From positions 1,178,001-1,242,000 of the forward strand of contig NZ_CP041692.1 of assembly GCF_007362775.1 (NCBI RefSeq): a stretch of DNA of 64,000 nt, in the 5' to 3' direction. Shown one piece after another: positions 1 through 9,827 of the stretch. Below the pieces are notes generated by a model. That model had not been told where the DNA came from, made no database searches, and worked only from the letters and a program-made list of their open reading frames with translations. This stretch comes from Microlunatus elymi. Lineage in GTDB: Bacteria > Actinomycetota > Actinomycetes > Propionibacteriales > Propionibacteriaceae. The position numbers were made by a program, and so were the translations under genes. How positions within the stretch are numbered: the stretch's first letter is position 1; each line of letters begins with the position of its first letter.

Positions 1-419
1 GTAGCCAGGTTGAAACGGCCGCATGCCGGAGGCTGTAGGGGACTTTCATCAGTTCCGAGGCTGCTTCCTGTTCGGTGAAAGCCGCCCGACGGGGCTTGCG
101 GTTGGTCGTGTTCGCTGCAGCAATCCGGCCATCCTGCGTTTGCCCGCGCGCGTGCCCAGGGCACATCTTCGGTGCTCACCCGGCGACACATCGGGCACCA
201 CACCGAGCCAGCTCTGCCCGGATCCAGACCCCGTGAGGTGCCCAGATCAACGTGTCGCCACCGCCGGGCAATCCTGTCATAACGGCTCCGGATCGCCAGT
301 CCGCACGGGCAGTGATAGATCCGCCGGCGAGGCCGCACGTCGATGATCAACCCGTCGTCGGTGAACTCGATCCCCGACACCGCTGCCCCGGCCAGGACGC
401 GATTTAATGCAGTTGTGAC
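1..419 (-). pseudogene. ISL3-family transposase N-terminal remnant
   Basis: Read on the minus strand from about 419, one frame gives VTTALNRV, then a stretch ending in TDDGLIIDV, a CPCG zinc-ribbon half, RYDRIARRWRHVDLG, a CPMC second half and TEDVPWARARA. This order is that of the N-terminal zinc-binding region of ISL3-family transposases. Similarity stops near 121, where the frame seems to shift, and no catalytic core follows before the window edge. No ATG lies in frame near the beginning, so the start could be an alternative codon or be lost. It is probably a dead fragment, but the left window edge could hide more of it. The region 420-645 shows nothing else I can support. Confidence 0.5.
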
Positions 420-645
420 GCGCGCGCGTGACGCCTTTCGATATTTCGGTTGTCTCAGCAACGCCGAAACCTAGAGGCCCGAACGTGTGCGCGTCACGCT
501 TTTCCTCCTCGACACGCCGCAATCCCAACCACACAAGAGATCCCGAGCATCTACCCACACCCGGCCACCCAAGGAAACCTGAGGAGAGCCCCGAGCGTGC
601 GATAAGCGCGATCCTGTGGGATGCCAAGTTCGCCACCGAACTCAG

Positions 646-1248
646 TCAGTTGACGATCCGCGCGGCCACGACCGGCTGGCCGGGACCGGTCAGCTCCCTA
701 ACCGCGCTGGCTCGGCCGGCAATTGCCATCAACATGGCTTCTGCCGGTCCAGCAACCTCCGGTCCCGAACCGTGGGTCCAACCCAGGTCCGTCGTCGTCA
801 GGCGCACGCCGCGGACAATGTGCCACGCCGGCAATTCCGGGCTGCACACGCAGTCGTCCAACGCCTGCCGCAACCGGTCCGCCGGGATCTGGCGCGGCAT
901 GCCCAGCGGACGGCGGATGTCCTGGTGATGGATGGTGACGTCCAGCAGGGCGAGTCTGCCCCCAAAGCTGGCGGCCAGTCGTTCTGGCCGAAGGTGCGCC
1001 CGGAGCCTGTCCAGTAGCTGTTGGGCACTGAGCGGTGCCAGTTCATCAACGAACACTTGGTTGGCGTGGACGATCCGACCGCGGATGACGCGGCGCAACA
1101 TGTCAACCAGACTGACGCCGTCGAAGCTGGTCACGTGAGCGACCACATCTCGGACCCGCCAGCCCTCACACAAGGACGGCGCCTCCCACTGCTCTGGCGT
1201 CAGAGTCGCCAGCAAATCGGCCAGTTCTGTCCGCTCCGCCGTCGCCAT
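646..1248 (-). CDS. DinB/mycothiol-dependent maleylpyruvate isomerase-family enzyme
   Basis: A 200-residue protein of the DinB-like four-helix fold, in the actinobacterial branch annotated as maleylpyruvate isomerase family or TIGR03083. The N-terminus (ERTELADLLATLTPEQW, then SLCEGWRVRDVVAH) is the hallmark of the family, and the metal-binding histidines usually lie in such VVAH and HHQD segments; both are present (HHQDIRRPLG in the middle). Members are metal-dependent thiol transferases or isomerases using mycothiol, but the substrate is rarely known and cannot be read here. I chose the ATG at 1248 because the upstream in-frame extension to 1371 has no family similarity. It stands alone between remnants. 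Confidence 0.75.
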   Translation of the reverse strand: MATAERTELADLLATLTPEQWEAPSLCEGWRVRDVVAHVTSFDGVSLVDMLRRVIRGRIVHANQVFVDELAPLSAQQLLDRLRAHLRPERLAASFGGRLALLDVTIHHQDIRRPLGMPRQIPADRLRQALDDCVCSPELPAWHIVRGVRLTTTDLGWTHGSGPEVAGPAEAMLMAIAGRASAVRELTGPGQPVVAARIVN

Positions 1249-1439
1249 CTCGACACAATCCAAGGCCTCACCCCCACAGTCGCTGCCTCGCTGGAAGGAA
1301 GCCTTGCCGTTACTCAACACATTGTCCAGCACGACCGGTTGCCAACCATCGCAGACCCCGACACGTCCCACGAACCGTGGATGTTCGCAGCGGATCCCTC
1401 GCCGGACCAGGGTGAGCGGCGGCCCGTGATCGAGTTAGT

Positions 1440-1640
1440 CGATCACCGTCACGTTGCTTACTCGGCAGACGTACCCGTCCCGGCCGCTTGGAAAAGTATT
1501 CGCATTCGAACCGCACGGTCTGTCCAGTCCGGAGGGACCGGTAGCCATCCATCACCAGCCCCGAGAAGTGGGCGAATACGTCTGACTCGACGTCTGTGGA
1601 CCGCAACACACCTCAATCGAGTCTGGGGTACCCGGTGATC
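1440..1640 (-). pseudogene. Cold-shock-domain protein remnant
   Basis: On the minus strand an interrupted frame reads VITGYPRLD, a TGA stop near 1613, then STDVESDVFAHFSGL, MDGYRSLRTGQTVRFE and GRVRLPSK. The DVFAHFS and MDGYR-TGQTVRFE segments match the RNP2 region and C-terminal half of CspA-like single-strand nucleic-acid-binding proteins, and VITGYPRLD fits a diverged first strand. The RNP1 motif (KGFGFI) is missing and the frame contains a stop, so this looks like a dead or strongly diverged cold-shock gene. The rest of 1249-1797 shows no other gene I can support. Confidence 0.4.
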
Positions 1641-1797
1641 ACGCGGCAAGGTCCCTTGACCGGGCGGATCGTCCTGATTCTCAGGTGGTCTGCAACTTTC
1701 GTTGGGCTTCAGAACCATTCTTTTGCTTCATGTCCCGCGGGTGCCCGATTTCTAGCCTTGATTTGGTTGTTGGGATCGAGCGGATTGAGGGTTTCGG

Positions 1798-3903
1798 ATG
1801 GGGTCATTCCCGGCACGGCTGGCCACTTTGGTGACCGGCCGGCGGCGCTCCTGGCTGGTGCTGGCGGCGATGGTGGCAATTGCACTCGGAGTGATCGGAA
1901 CGTTGCAGGGTGCGAAGGCGCCGAGCGCGGTTTCGGCGTTGCCGGCCGGGTCGGAGTCGGCCCAGGTGGCCCAACTGGAGAAGCGATTCCCCAACCATGA
2001 GCTGGCAGCAGTGATGGCGGTGTTCACTCGCTCCGACGGCGGCACGCTCACTAAGGCCAATTTGGCCGCGGCGAAGCAGGTCGGGCAGTCGCTGGGCGCC
2101 AAGGTCGGCCGGAACGCGACCAAGCCGGTCGTGTGGTCCGATGGTGAGGCGGCGGTGGTCAACGTGATGATCAACGCTGATCGGCCCAACAGCGAGATCG
2201 CCGACACAATCGGCTCGCTGCGGGATGTTGCGCATTCGACTGCGCCGGCGGGTTTGGTGGTGCAGATCACCGGCGGCCCGGCCTTTGGAGCCGACATCGC
2301 CTCGGCTTTCGATGGGGCGAATTTCACGCTGCTGGCGGTCACGGTCGGCATTGTCGCGGTGTTGTTGCTGTTGACGTACCGGTCGCCGATCTTGTGGCTG
2401 GTCCCGCTGGCTGTCGTCGGCCTGGCCGATGAGGTCGCCGCAAAGGTCACGGCCTGGGTCGGCGAGTTGACGGGGCTGCCGTTCGACGTCGGAATCATCA
2501 GTGTCTTGGTGTTCGGTGCGGGGACGAATTACGCCTTGTTGTTGATCTCCCGCTACCGGGAGGAGGTGACCGGCACGGCTGAACACCGGGCGGCGCTGGC
2601 TGCGGCGGTGCGAGGGACGGTGCCGGCGATTCTGGCCAGCAATGTGACGGTGGTGTTGTCACTGCTGACCTTGTTGTTGACGTTGATGCCGAACACCCGG
2701 GGTCTGGGTGTTGCCGCCGCGATCGGACTGGCGATCGCGTTGATCTTCGCCCTGGTGCTGCTGCCTGCGGCGCTGGCGGTGTGCGGCCGGCGGCTGTTCT
2801 GGCCGTTCGTACCGGCACCTGACCGCCCCCAGCAGCGACCGGTCGGGACCGTGTGGCGGCGTGCCGCGACCGGGGTGACGCGGCGTCCGCTGCCAGTGGT
2901 GCTGGCCTCCGTCGCGGTGCTCGGGGTGCTGGCCTGTGGCCTGATCGGCACCCGGGTCGGGCTGAGTCAGTTGGAGCAGTTCAGGGTGCCGTCGGAGTCC
3001 GCAGCCGGCCTGCAGACGGTCTCCCGGCACTTCCCGGCCGGCGAGACCGCGCCGGTGACGGTGATCGCCAATTCCGACTCAACCGACCAGGTCGTGAAGG
3101 CGGCCCGCAACGTCCCCGGCGTGGATGCGGTCCGGCCGGCGGGTACGTCGGGTGACGGGCTGGTCAGGATCATCGTGGTCGAGTCCGCTGCGCCGGGCAG
3201 CGACGGGAGTCTGCAGACCGTCCGTGGTCTTCGCGATGCGGTGCATGCGGTGCCGGGTGCGGATGCGTTGGTCGGTGGGCAGAACGCCCAGGACGTCGAT
3301 ATCCGGGCCGCGTCGAAACACGATCTGTTGACGGTCGCGCCGCTGATCCTGGGTGTGGTGTTCCTGCTGCTGGTGGTGTTGTTGCGGTCGTTGCTCGCGC
3401 CGGTGTTGTTGGTGTTGATCAACACTGCGTCGGCGGTGGCGGCGATCGGCGCGGGTACCTGGGTCGGCAAGACCTTGTTCGGTTTCCCGGCCTTGGATGT
3501 GAACGTTCCGCTGGTGGCGTTCTTGTTCCTGGTCGCCTTGGGGATCGACTACACGATCTTCCTGGCTCACCGGGTCCGGCAGGAAGCCGCGAAGTCCGGT
3601 ACGCGAGCCGCGGTGGTGGAGGCTGTTGCGCATACCGGCGCGGTGATCACCAGCGCCGGAATCGTGCTGGCCGGAGTGTTCGCCGCGCTCGGGGTGCTGC
3701 CGTTGACGACCCTGGCCCAGCTCGGGCTGATCGTCGGCCTCGGTGTCCTGATCGACACCCTGCTGGTCCGCACGATCGTGGTGCCGGCGGTGATCAGCCT
3801 CGTCGGCGATCGGTTCTGGTGGCCCGGCCGGATCCGCCGATCCGATGAGGCTGCCGGTGACGCCGAGGCGACCGACCGCGACCAGGTTCCGGCCAGGGCA
3901 TGA
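1798..3903 (+). CDS. MMPL-family (RND superfamily) membrane transporter
   Basis: A 701-residue integral membrane protein with the twofold MMPL architecture: one TM helix near the N-terminus, a long extracytoplasmic loop (about residues 40-175), five TM helices, then a second copy of the same layout. Paired proton-relay motifs are seen in the TM bundles (FGAGTNYALLLISRYREE in the first half, LGIDYTIFLAHRVRQE in the second). MMPL proteins use the proton gradient to export lipids, siderophores or drugs. It opens an operon: the histidine kinase starts 6 bp after its stop and the cluster ends in a second efflux pump, so export of a toxic compound is the likely role. The substrate is unknown. Confidence 0.9.
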   Translation: MGSFPARLATLVTGRRRSWLVLAAMVAIALGVIGTLQGAKAPSAVSALPAGSESAQVAQLEKRFPNHELAAVMAVFTRSDGGTLTKANLAAAKQVGQSLGAKVGRNATKPVVWSDGEAAVVNVMINADRPNSEIADTIGSLRDVAHSTAPAGLVVQITGGPAFGADIASAFDGANFTLLAVTVGIVAVLLLLTYRSPILWLVPLAVVGLADEVAAKVTAWVGELTGLPFDVGIISVLVFGAGTNYALLLISRYREEVTGTAEHRAALAAAVRGTVPAILASNVTVVLSLLTLLLTLMPNTRGLGVAAAIGLAIALIFALVLLPAALAVCGRRLFWPFVPAPDRPQQRPVGTVWRRAATGVTRRPLPVVLASVAVLGVLACGLIGTRVGLSQLEQFRVPSESAAGLQTVSRHFPAGETAPVTVIANSDSTDQVVKAARNVPGVDAVRPAGTSGDGLVRIIVVESAAPGSDGSLQTVRGLRDAVHAVPGADALVGGQNAQDVDIRAASKHDLLTVAPLILGVVFLLLVVLLRSLLAPVLLVLINTASAVAAIGAGTWVGKTLFGFPALDVNVPLVAFLFLVALGIDYTIFLAHRVRQEAAKSGTRAAVVEAVAHTGAVITSAGIVLAGVFAALGVLPLTTLAQLGLIVGLGVLIDTLLVRTIVVPAVISLVGDRFWWPGRIRRSDEAAGDAEATDRDQVPARA

Positions 3904-3909
3904 AACCGC

Positions 3910-5139
3910 ATGACTGCAATGACCGAGGCTAGACCGCTCCCACCACCTAGCGTGACGATCATGAGTCCAAGCTCCCTGCGGCCGACGGCCCTCGGCCTGC
4001 TACGGCGCAGCGAACACCTCCTGTTCGCCGTCCTGCTGATCCTCGGTGTCGTCAGCGCCCGCCACACCCCTGGCTGGCCGATGCTGGTCGCCGGCGCGGT
4101 GCTGGTGGCCGCCTGGTACGCCCTCGGAATTGTCGTGGCCGGCCGCAGCCGGGATCGGCGACTGGCCACGGCCTGGCTGGTGGTCCTCACCTTGGGTTGT
4201 GCCGGTCTGGCGGTCGGTTCTGACGGATTCGTCTGGCTGGCCTTCCCGCTGTTCCTGCTGTACGCCCAACTGCTGCCGCTACGGGCCGCTGTCCCCGGTG
4301 TGGCCGTCGTCACCGTCGGCACCATCGTCCGGGCCGCCGTCGCCCAGGGCGGGGTCAACGCCGCGGTCATCGTCGGCCCACTGATCGGCGCCACCGTGGC
4401 GGTGGTAATCACGATCGTCTACCGCGACCTGACCGAGCAGACCCGGCAACGTGCGATCTTGATCGACCAGTTGACCGCGACCAGGGACGAGCTGGCGACC
4501 TCACAACGGCGCGCGGGTGTGCTGGCCGAGCGGGAACGGCTGGCCCGTGAGCTGCACGACACCGTCACCCAGGGCCTGACCAGCATCGTGCTGGTGCTGC
4601 GCACCCTGCAGGATGACGGTGCGCTCACCGAACCGCGGTTACGTCGCCGACTCGACACGGCCGTCTCCTCGGCCCAGGACGTGCTGAGTCAGACCCGGCG
4701 GATGGTGCAGGCACTGACCCCGGCGGAACTCGGTCAAACGTCGCTGCCCGATGCGATTCGCAAGGCGGTGTCCCGCTCCGGGCTACCGGCCCATGTCCAC
4801 ATCGACGGTGACCCGACGCCGGTCCCCACGCCCGTAGCGGTGGCCTTGCTCCGCGCCACCCAGGAGGCATTGACCAACGCTGCCCGCCACGCCCAGGCTC
4901 ACCGGGTCGATGTGTCGCTGACGTTCCTGCCCGAGGCGATCAGCTTGGACGTGATCGACGACGGAATCGGGTTCGACCCCGATCAGCCGTACGGGACGAG
5001 CACCGGCACCGGCCTCGGCTTGCAGGGCATCCGGGCGAGGACCGCGGAGATCGACGGCACCGTTGACATCAACTCTCACCCCGGGCAGGGTACCGCTCTG
5101 AACATCACGGTGCCTCACAGGAGCAGCGCCGATGAGTGA
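3910..5139 (+). CDS. NarL-type sensor histidine kinase
   Basis: A 409-residue kinase. Five to six TM helices fill residues about 30-170 with almost no extracellular domain, so it probably senses something in the membrane. A short coiled coil leads to the HisKA_3 dimerisation domain with the phospho-acceptor His216 in ERLARELHDTVTQG. A GHKL ATPase follows (N-box EALTNAARHA, G boxes DDGIGFD and GTGLGLQGI). It overlaps the response-regulator gene by 8 bp (ATGAGTGA), so the pair is translationally coupled. It lies between two efflux transporters and presumably controls them. An in-frame ATG at 3961 is an alternative start. Confidence 0.92.
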   Translation: MTAMTEARPLPPPSVTIMSPSSLRPTALGLLRRSEHLLFAVLLILGVVSARHTPGWPMLVAGAVLVAAWYALGIVVAGRSRDRRLATAWLVVLTLGCAGLAVGSDGFVWLAFPLFLLYAQLLPLRAAVPGVAVVTVGTIVRAAVAQGGVNAAVIVGPLIGATVAVVITIVYRDLTEQTRQRAILIDQLTATRDELATSQRRAGVLAERERLARELHDTVTQGLTSIVLVLRTLQDDGALTEPRLRRRLDTAVSSAQDVLSQTRRMVQALTPAELGQTSLPDAIRKAVSRSGLPAHVHIDGDPTPVPTPVAVALLRATQEALTNAARHAQAHRVDVSLTFLPEAISLDVIDDGIGFDPDQPYGTSTGTGLGLQGIRARTAEIDGTVDINSHPGQGTALNITVPHRSSADE

Positions 5140-5761
5140 AATCCGAGTGCTACTCGTGGACGATCACCCGGTCGTCCGCGGCGGCCTGAGGGCCGCGCTG
5201 ATCGCCGACCCACAGATCACCGTGATCGGCGAAGCCAGCACGGGTGAAGACGGTGTCCGGCTCGCCCGCGACCTGCAACCCGACCTGGTGTTGATGGACC
5301 TGCAACTCGGGCCCGGCATCGACGGAACCGAAGCCACCACACAAATCCTCCGGCTGCCCGACCCGCCCAAAGTGCTGGTCTTGACCACGTACGACCGGGA
5401 CGCTGACATCCTGCCCGCGATCACCGCCGGGGCTACCGGCTACCTCCTCAAAGACGCCGAACCCGACACCCTGCGCCGCGCCGTCCACGACAGCGCCGCC
5501 GGGAAAACCGTCCTCGCCCCAACCGTCGCCGACCGACTCCTCAACCGGGCCAGGCAACCCACCTCGGCCACGCTCACACCGCGGGAAACCGAGATCGTCC
5601 GGATGGTCGCCGTCGGACTGTCCAACCAGGCAATCGCACAACGGCTGCACATCACCGAAGCCACCGTGAAATCCCACCTCGTCCCGGTCTTCACCAAGCT
5701 CAACGTCGACAACCGAACCGCCGCCATCGTCGAAGCCCGACGCCGCGGCATCATCACCTAA
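5132..5761 (+). CDS. NarL/FixJ-family response regulator
   Basis: A 209-residue two-domain regulator. The receiver domain (residues 1-120) has the acidic pocket at Asp10/Asp11, the phospho-acceptor Asp56 in LVLMDLQLG, and the conserved Lys in LLKDAEP. A LuxR/GerE helix-turn-helix occupies about residues 143-205 (LTPRETEIVRMVAVGLSN, then TEATVKSHL). It is the partner of the kinase immediately upstream, with which it overlaps. The likely targets are its own operon, including the MMPL and MFS pumps. No operator could be identified by eye. Confidence 0.93.
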   Translation: MSEIRVLLVDDHPVVRGGLRAALIADPQITVIGEASTGEDGVRLARDLQPDLVLMDLQLGPGIDGTEATTQILRLPDPPKVLVLTTYDRDADILPAITAGATGYLLKDAEPDTLRRAVHDSAAGKTVLAPTVADRLLNRARQPTSATLTPRETEIVRMVAVGLSNQAIAQRLHITEATVKSHLVPVFTKLNVDNRTAAIVEARRRGIIT

Positions 5762-5783
5762 CCGAACGCAGGCACACCCTCTT

Positions 5784-7460
5784 ATGAGCCAGCCACACAG
5801 CACACCAACACCGGCCCCGGCCCCGACCGACGAAACCGCCAGCCCGCAGGGCCGCCGCCGCTGGATCGCCCTCGCCATCCTGGCGACCGGGCTGTCGTTG
5901 ATCATCATCGACGGCACGATCGTCAACGTCGCGATCCCGGTGATCATCACCGACCTGAACCTGGACCTGGTCGACGCGCAATGGATCAATGGCAGCTACG
6001 CCGTCGTCTTCGCCGCCCTGCTGCTCACCACCGGACGCCTCGGCGACCGACTCGGCCGCCGACGCTTGTTCCTCGTCGGCCTCGTCCTGTTCGCCGCCGG
6101 CAGCGTGCTCGCCTCCCTGTCCGGCAGCGGCGGCAGCCTGATCACCGCCCGGCTGATCCAAGGCATCGGCGCCTCCGCCGTACTGCCAGCCACCCTGTCC
6201 ACCGTCAACGCAACCTTCCGCGGCAAAGACCGGATCGTCGCCTTCGCCGTCTGGGGATCGGTCATCTCCGGAATGGCCGCCATCGGACCCCTGGCCGGCG
6301 GTGCAATCACCACCTACCTGACCTGGCCGTGGATCTTCTGGATCAACCTGCCCATCGCCGCCGCCGTCGCGGTCGCCGCGATCATCTACGTCCCTGAAAC
6401 CCAGGCCAAGATCACCGCGCCCGGACTCGACGTCGACGGATTCCTGCTCAGCGCCGTCGGCTTCGCCGCCGTCGTCTTCGCCCTCATCGAGGGCCAAACC
6501 TACGGCTGGTGGCAACCCAAAACAGACCTCAACCTCGGAGGCTTGACCTGGCCGCAATCCGCGCCGGTCTCGGTCATCCCGGTCATCGCCGTCTTCGGTG
6601 TCGGGTTGCTGGTGTTGTTCGTGTTCTGGGAACGGCACCGGATGCGCAACGGCCGCTCCGGCCTGCTCGACCTACGCCTGTTCAGCATTCCAACGTTCAG
6701 CTGGGGCAACCTGACCGCACTCCTGGTCGCCATCGGCGAATTCGGGCTGCTGTTCGTGCTTCCGCTGTTCATGGTCAACGCCCTCGACTTCTCCACCATG
6801 ACCACCGGACTCGTCCTAGCCGCGATGGCCGCCGGAGCGTTCATCGCCGGCGCCACCGCCCGCCATCTCGCCGAACCCATCGGCGCCGCCGGTGTAGTCG
6901 TCGTCGGACTCGGGCTCGAATGCGTCGGCGTCGTCGCAACCGCACTGTTCGGCACCGCGCACAACTCACCCTGGCTGCTCGCCGGACTCCTGGTCATCTA
7001 CGGGCTCGGGCTCGGCCTCGCGTCCGCCCAACTCACCAGCACCGTGCTCGCCGACGTTCCCGCGCAGCAGTCCGGTCAAGGCTCCGCGACCCAGAGCACC
7101 GTCCGCCAGGTCGGCGCAGCGCTCGGTACCGCGATCCTCGGCACCATCCTCGCGCTCAGTGTCGCCTCGGCCACCACCAGCCAACTCGAGCACGTTTCCG
7201 GCACCAACCCGCACACGGTGCAGCAACTATCCACCGCGACCAGTGAATCCGGTGGCGCCAACATCGGCAAACTCCGCCACAGCAACAGCCTTGGCTCGAA
7301 CACCGCCGCCACCGTCGATGCACTCAGCCATGGGTTCGCCCACGGCACCCGCACCACCCTGCTCGCCGGCGCTGGCTTCCTCCTCCTCGGCCTGATCGGT
7401 GCCACCCAGCTCCGCAAACAAGTTCGAACCGACAATCAGAGCAAGGAGAACCCGGCATGA
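5784..7460 (+). CDS. DHA2-family MFS drug efflux transporter
   Basis: A 558-residue, 14-TM major facilitator of the DHA2 (EmrB/QacA) family. The N-terminal part has the family signature LSLIIIDGTIVNVAIPVI (motif D1) and the antiporter motif A region GRLGDRLGRRR between TM2 and TM3. Such pumps export lipophilic drugs or cations in exchange for protons. It starts 22 bp after the response regulator and its stop overlaps the next start (ATGA), so it belongs to the two-component operon. A Ser/Thr-rich, charged insertion near residues 465-515 lies between the last TM helices. Confidence 0.9.
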   Translation: MSQPHSTPTPAPAPTDETASPQGRRRWIALAILATGLSLIIIDGTIVNVAIPVIITDLNLDLVDAQWINGSYAVVFAALLLTTGRLGDRLGRRRLFLVGLVLFAAGSVLASLSGSGGSLITARLIQGIGASAVLPATLSTVNATFRGKDRIVAFAVWGSVISGMAAIGPLAGGAITTYLTWPWIFWINLPIAAAVAVAAIIYVPETQAKITAPGLDVDGFLLSAVGFAAVVFALIEGQTYGWWQPKTDLNLGGLTWPQSAPVSVIPVIAVFGVGLLVLFVFWERHRMRNGRSGLLDLRLFSIPTFSWGNLTALLVAIGEFGLLFVLPLFMVNALDFSTMTTGLVLAAMAAGAFIAGATARHLAEPIGAAGVVVVGLGLECVGVVATALFGTAHNSPWLLAGLLVIYGLGLGLASAQLTSTVLADVPAQQSGQGSATQSTVRQVGAALGTAILGTILALSVASATTSQLEHVSGTNPHTVQQLSTATSESGGANIGKLRHSNSLGSNTAATVDALSHGFAHGTRTTLLAGAGFLLLGLIGATQLRKQVRTDNQSKENPA

Positions 7461-7948
7461 AGCGTCTCTTCTGGGCAGCCGCCATCTACACCATCCTCGG
7501 CCTCGCCGGCGGCCTGTACTTCCGCGAACTCACCAAGGCCCACGACTTCACCGGCCACACCGAACTCGCCGTCGTCCACACCCACCTACTCACCCTCGGC
7601 ACCATCGTCCTGCTGCTGATCCTCGCACTCGACCGCGCACTGCACCTCAGTGACCAGCGCCGGCTCTTCGCCGCCTTCTTCTGGATCTACAACATCGGCC
7701 TCGTGCTCACCGCGACGATGATGACCATCATCGGCACTCGCACCGTCCAAGGACTCACCAACGGGCCCGCACTGGCCGGGCCAGCCGGCATCGGCCACAT
7801 CCTGCTCACCATCGCCTTCATCCTGTTACTCGTCATCATCGGACGGAGCGTCCACGCCCAACCCGCGCGGTCGACCGTCGGCACCCAAAATCGCCCGGCC
7901 AGCGTCAGCGACGTCGCGGGCAGCCCTGCGACCGAGTCGGCCGCATAA
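7457..7948 (+). CDS. DUF2871-type four-TM membrane protein
   Basis: A 163-residue membrane protein with four predicted TM helices. It starts MKRLFWAAAIYTILGLAGG and contains HTHLLTLGTIVLL, features I recognise from the DUF2871 family. Its biochemical function is unknown. The histidines in HTELAVVHTH lie at a membrane interface and could bind a metal or haem, but that is speculation. It is the last gene of the efflux operon, coupled to the MFS pump by an ATGA overlap. The C-terminal 25 residues are polar and poorly conserved in appearance. No clear terminator follows in the 142 bp before the broken Nudix gene. Confidence 0.75.
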   Translation: MKRLFWAAAIYTILGLAGGLYFRELTKAHDFTGHTELAVVHTHLLTLGTIVLLLILALDRALHLSDQRRLFAAFFWIYNIGLVLTATMMTIIGTRTVQGLTNGPALAGPAGIGHILLTIAFILLLVIIGRSVHAQPARSTVGTQNRPASVSDVAGSPATESAA

Positions 7949-8476
7949 ACGGCTCGGACCCGTGTCTCGAATGACGTTCCGTTTGCGGGACGGGCTCATG
8001 CCAGTCACACCATGAGCAAGTTCTGCCTCGATAGCGGATCGACCACCGGACACCCAGGCGACCGATGTGTCGCCGTGCCACGATTGCGGCGTGAAGAACA
8101 AGACGAACAAGGTCGTTTGCTACGTCCTCAACGAGGATCACCTTCTCGTCTTCACCCACGACCAGGCACCGCTCGAGGTGACCGGTCCAGGTCCCAGCGG
8201 GCACCATCCGACCGGGAGAAGATCCCCGTGACGCCGCGGTCCGCGAACTACGCGAAGAAACCGGGCTCGAGGGCACCGTGATCAGATCACTCGGCACCGC
8301 CCGGTACGACATCTCACCAACACGACTCGAAATCTCGACGCGACACTTCTTCCTCCTCGAGGTTGGCCCCAACGACGTCACCAAACGCTGGACAGCCGGA
8401 GAGCCCGACCCCGAGCATGGAAACGAACTGATCACTTGGACCTGCTGGTGGCTCCCGATCAGGAACGCCCATGTAC

Positions 8477-8502
8477 GGGACTGTAATTTTAACGGTGTAA
8501 CT
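8477..8502 (+). repeat. Left terminal inverted repeat of the IS256 element
   Basis: 26 bp, matching the right end (9828-9853) in inverse orientation at 20 positions. The conserved inner block is CGGTGTAACT. Confidence 0.85.
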
Positions 8503-8523
8503 CCTGAGACGAAGGAGACACCT

Positions 8524-9813
8524 GTGACTGACGTGACGAGTAGGGATGTGGCTGCTGCTGACGGGCAGGAGCTGTCGGCCAGCGATCAGCAGCTGGTGCG
8601 CGAGCTGACCGATCGGGCCCGGGCCAACGGGTTGCAGCTGACCGGTCAGGGCGGCTTGCTGGGCCGGCTGACGAAGATGATCGTCGAGGGCGCCCTGGAG
8701 GGTGAGATGGATGATCACCTGGGGTATGCCAAGCATGATCCGGTCGGCCGGGACGGCGGTAACTCCCGCAACGGCTACCGGGCCAAGACGCTGTTGACCG
8801 AAGCCGGGCCGGTTGATGTTTCGGTGCCGCGGGACCGGGACGGCAGTTTCGAGCCGACGATCGTGGCGAAGCGGCAGCGGCGACTGTCTGGGGTGGAGGA
8901 CCTAGTGATCTCGCTGTCGGCGAAGGGACTCACGACCGGGGAGATTTCGGCGCACCTCGCCGAGGTGTATGGGGCGGAGGTGTCGAAACAGACGATCTCG
9001 ACGATCACCGACCGGGTGATGGAGGGGCTGGCCGCCTGGCAGTCTCGTCCGTTGGACCCGGTGTATGCGGTGCTGTTCATCGACGCGATCCAGGTCAAGA
9101 TCCGGGAGGGTGAGGTCTGCAACCGGCCGATCTACCTGGCCCTGGGTGTCACCGCCGACGGTGAGCGTGACGTGCTCGGCCTGTGGGCCGGTGAGCACGG
9201 CGACGGGGAAGGTGCCAAGTACTGGCTGCGAGTGCTGACCGAGATCAAGAATCGTGGCACCAACGATGTGTGCATGCTGGTCTGCGACGGGCTGACCGGA
9301 CTCCCTGACGCGGTGTCGGCGGTGTGGGACAAGACGATCGTGCAGACCTGCATCGTGCATCTGCTGCGGAACTCGTTCAAATACGCCTCGAAGAAGGACT
9401 GGGGGTCGGTCGCCAAGGACCTGAAACCGGTGTATACCGCCGCCTCCGAGGCCGAAGCGCTGGACCGGTTCGCCGACTTCAGCTCCAAGTGGGAGAAGCG
9501 TTACCCGGCGATCATCCGGCTGTGGACCAACGCTTGGGCAGAGTTCGTCCCATTCCTGCAGTTCGACCGCGAAATCCGCACCGTGATCTGCACGACGAAT
9601 GCGATCGAGTCGATCAACGCCCGACTCCGGCGAGCGGTCAATGCCCGCGGTCATTTCCCCACCGAGCAGGCAGCGCTGAAGTGCCTGTACCTGGCGATCA
9701 TGAGTCTCGATCCGACCGGCCGAGGACGCAAACGCTGGACCAACCGATGGAAGGCAGCACTCAACGCCTTCGACATCACCTTCGACGGACGCCTATCCGC
9801 CGGACGCAACTAA
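8524..9813 (+). CDS. IS256-family (mutator-type) transposase
   Basis: A 429-residue DDE transposase catalysing cut-and-paste or circle-based movement of the surrounding element. The catalytic triad is visible: Asp187 in VLFIDAIQVK, Asp255 in MLVCDGLTGLPDAV, and Glu362 in TTNAIESINARLRR. The mutator signature CIVHLLRNS lies between the second Asp and the Glu. I chose the GTG at 8524 because AAGGAG lies about 7 bp upstream and the frame further up belongs to the interrupted Nudix gene. Length is normal for the family and no lesion is visible, so it is probably active. Confidence 0.95.
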   Translation: MTDVTSRDVAAADGQELSASDQQLVRELTDRARANGLQLTGQGGLLGRLTKMIVEGALEGEMDDHLGYAKHDPVGRDGGNSRNGYRAKTLLTEAGPVDVSVPRDRDGSFEPTIVAKRQRRLSGVEDLVISLSAKGLTTGEISAHLAEVYGAEVSKQTISTITDRVMEGLAAWQSRPLDPVYAVLFIDAIQVKIREGEVCNRPIYLALGVTADGERDVLGLWAGEHGDGEGAKYWLRVLTEIKNRGTNDVCMLVCDGLTGLPDAVSAVWDKTIVQTCIVHLLRNSFKYASKKDWGSVAKDLKPVYTAASEAEALDRFADFSSKWEKRYPAIIRLWTNAWAEFVPFLQFDREIRTVICTTNAIESINARLRRAVNARGHFPTEQAALKCLYLAIMSLDPTGRGRKRWTNRWKAALNAFDITFDGRLSAGRN

Positions 9814-9827
9814 CAAGATCAAAAATC

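Noticed and set aside
3928-3951. GCTAG-N14-CTAGC pair near the histidine kinase start
   Set aside because: The spacing differs from the 5-bp spacer of the carotenoid sites and it lies within coding sequence; treated as chance.
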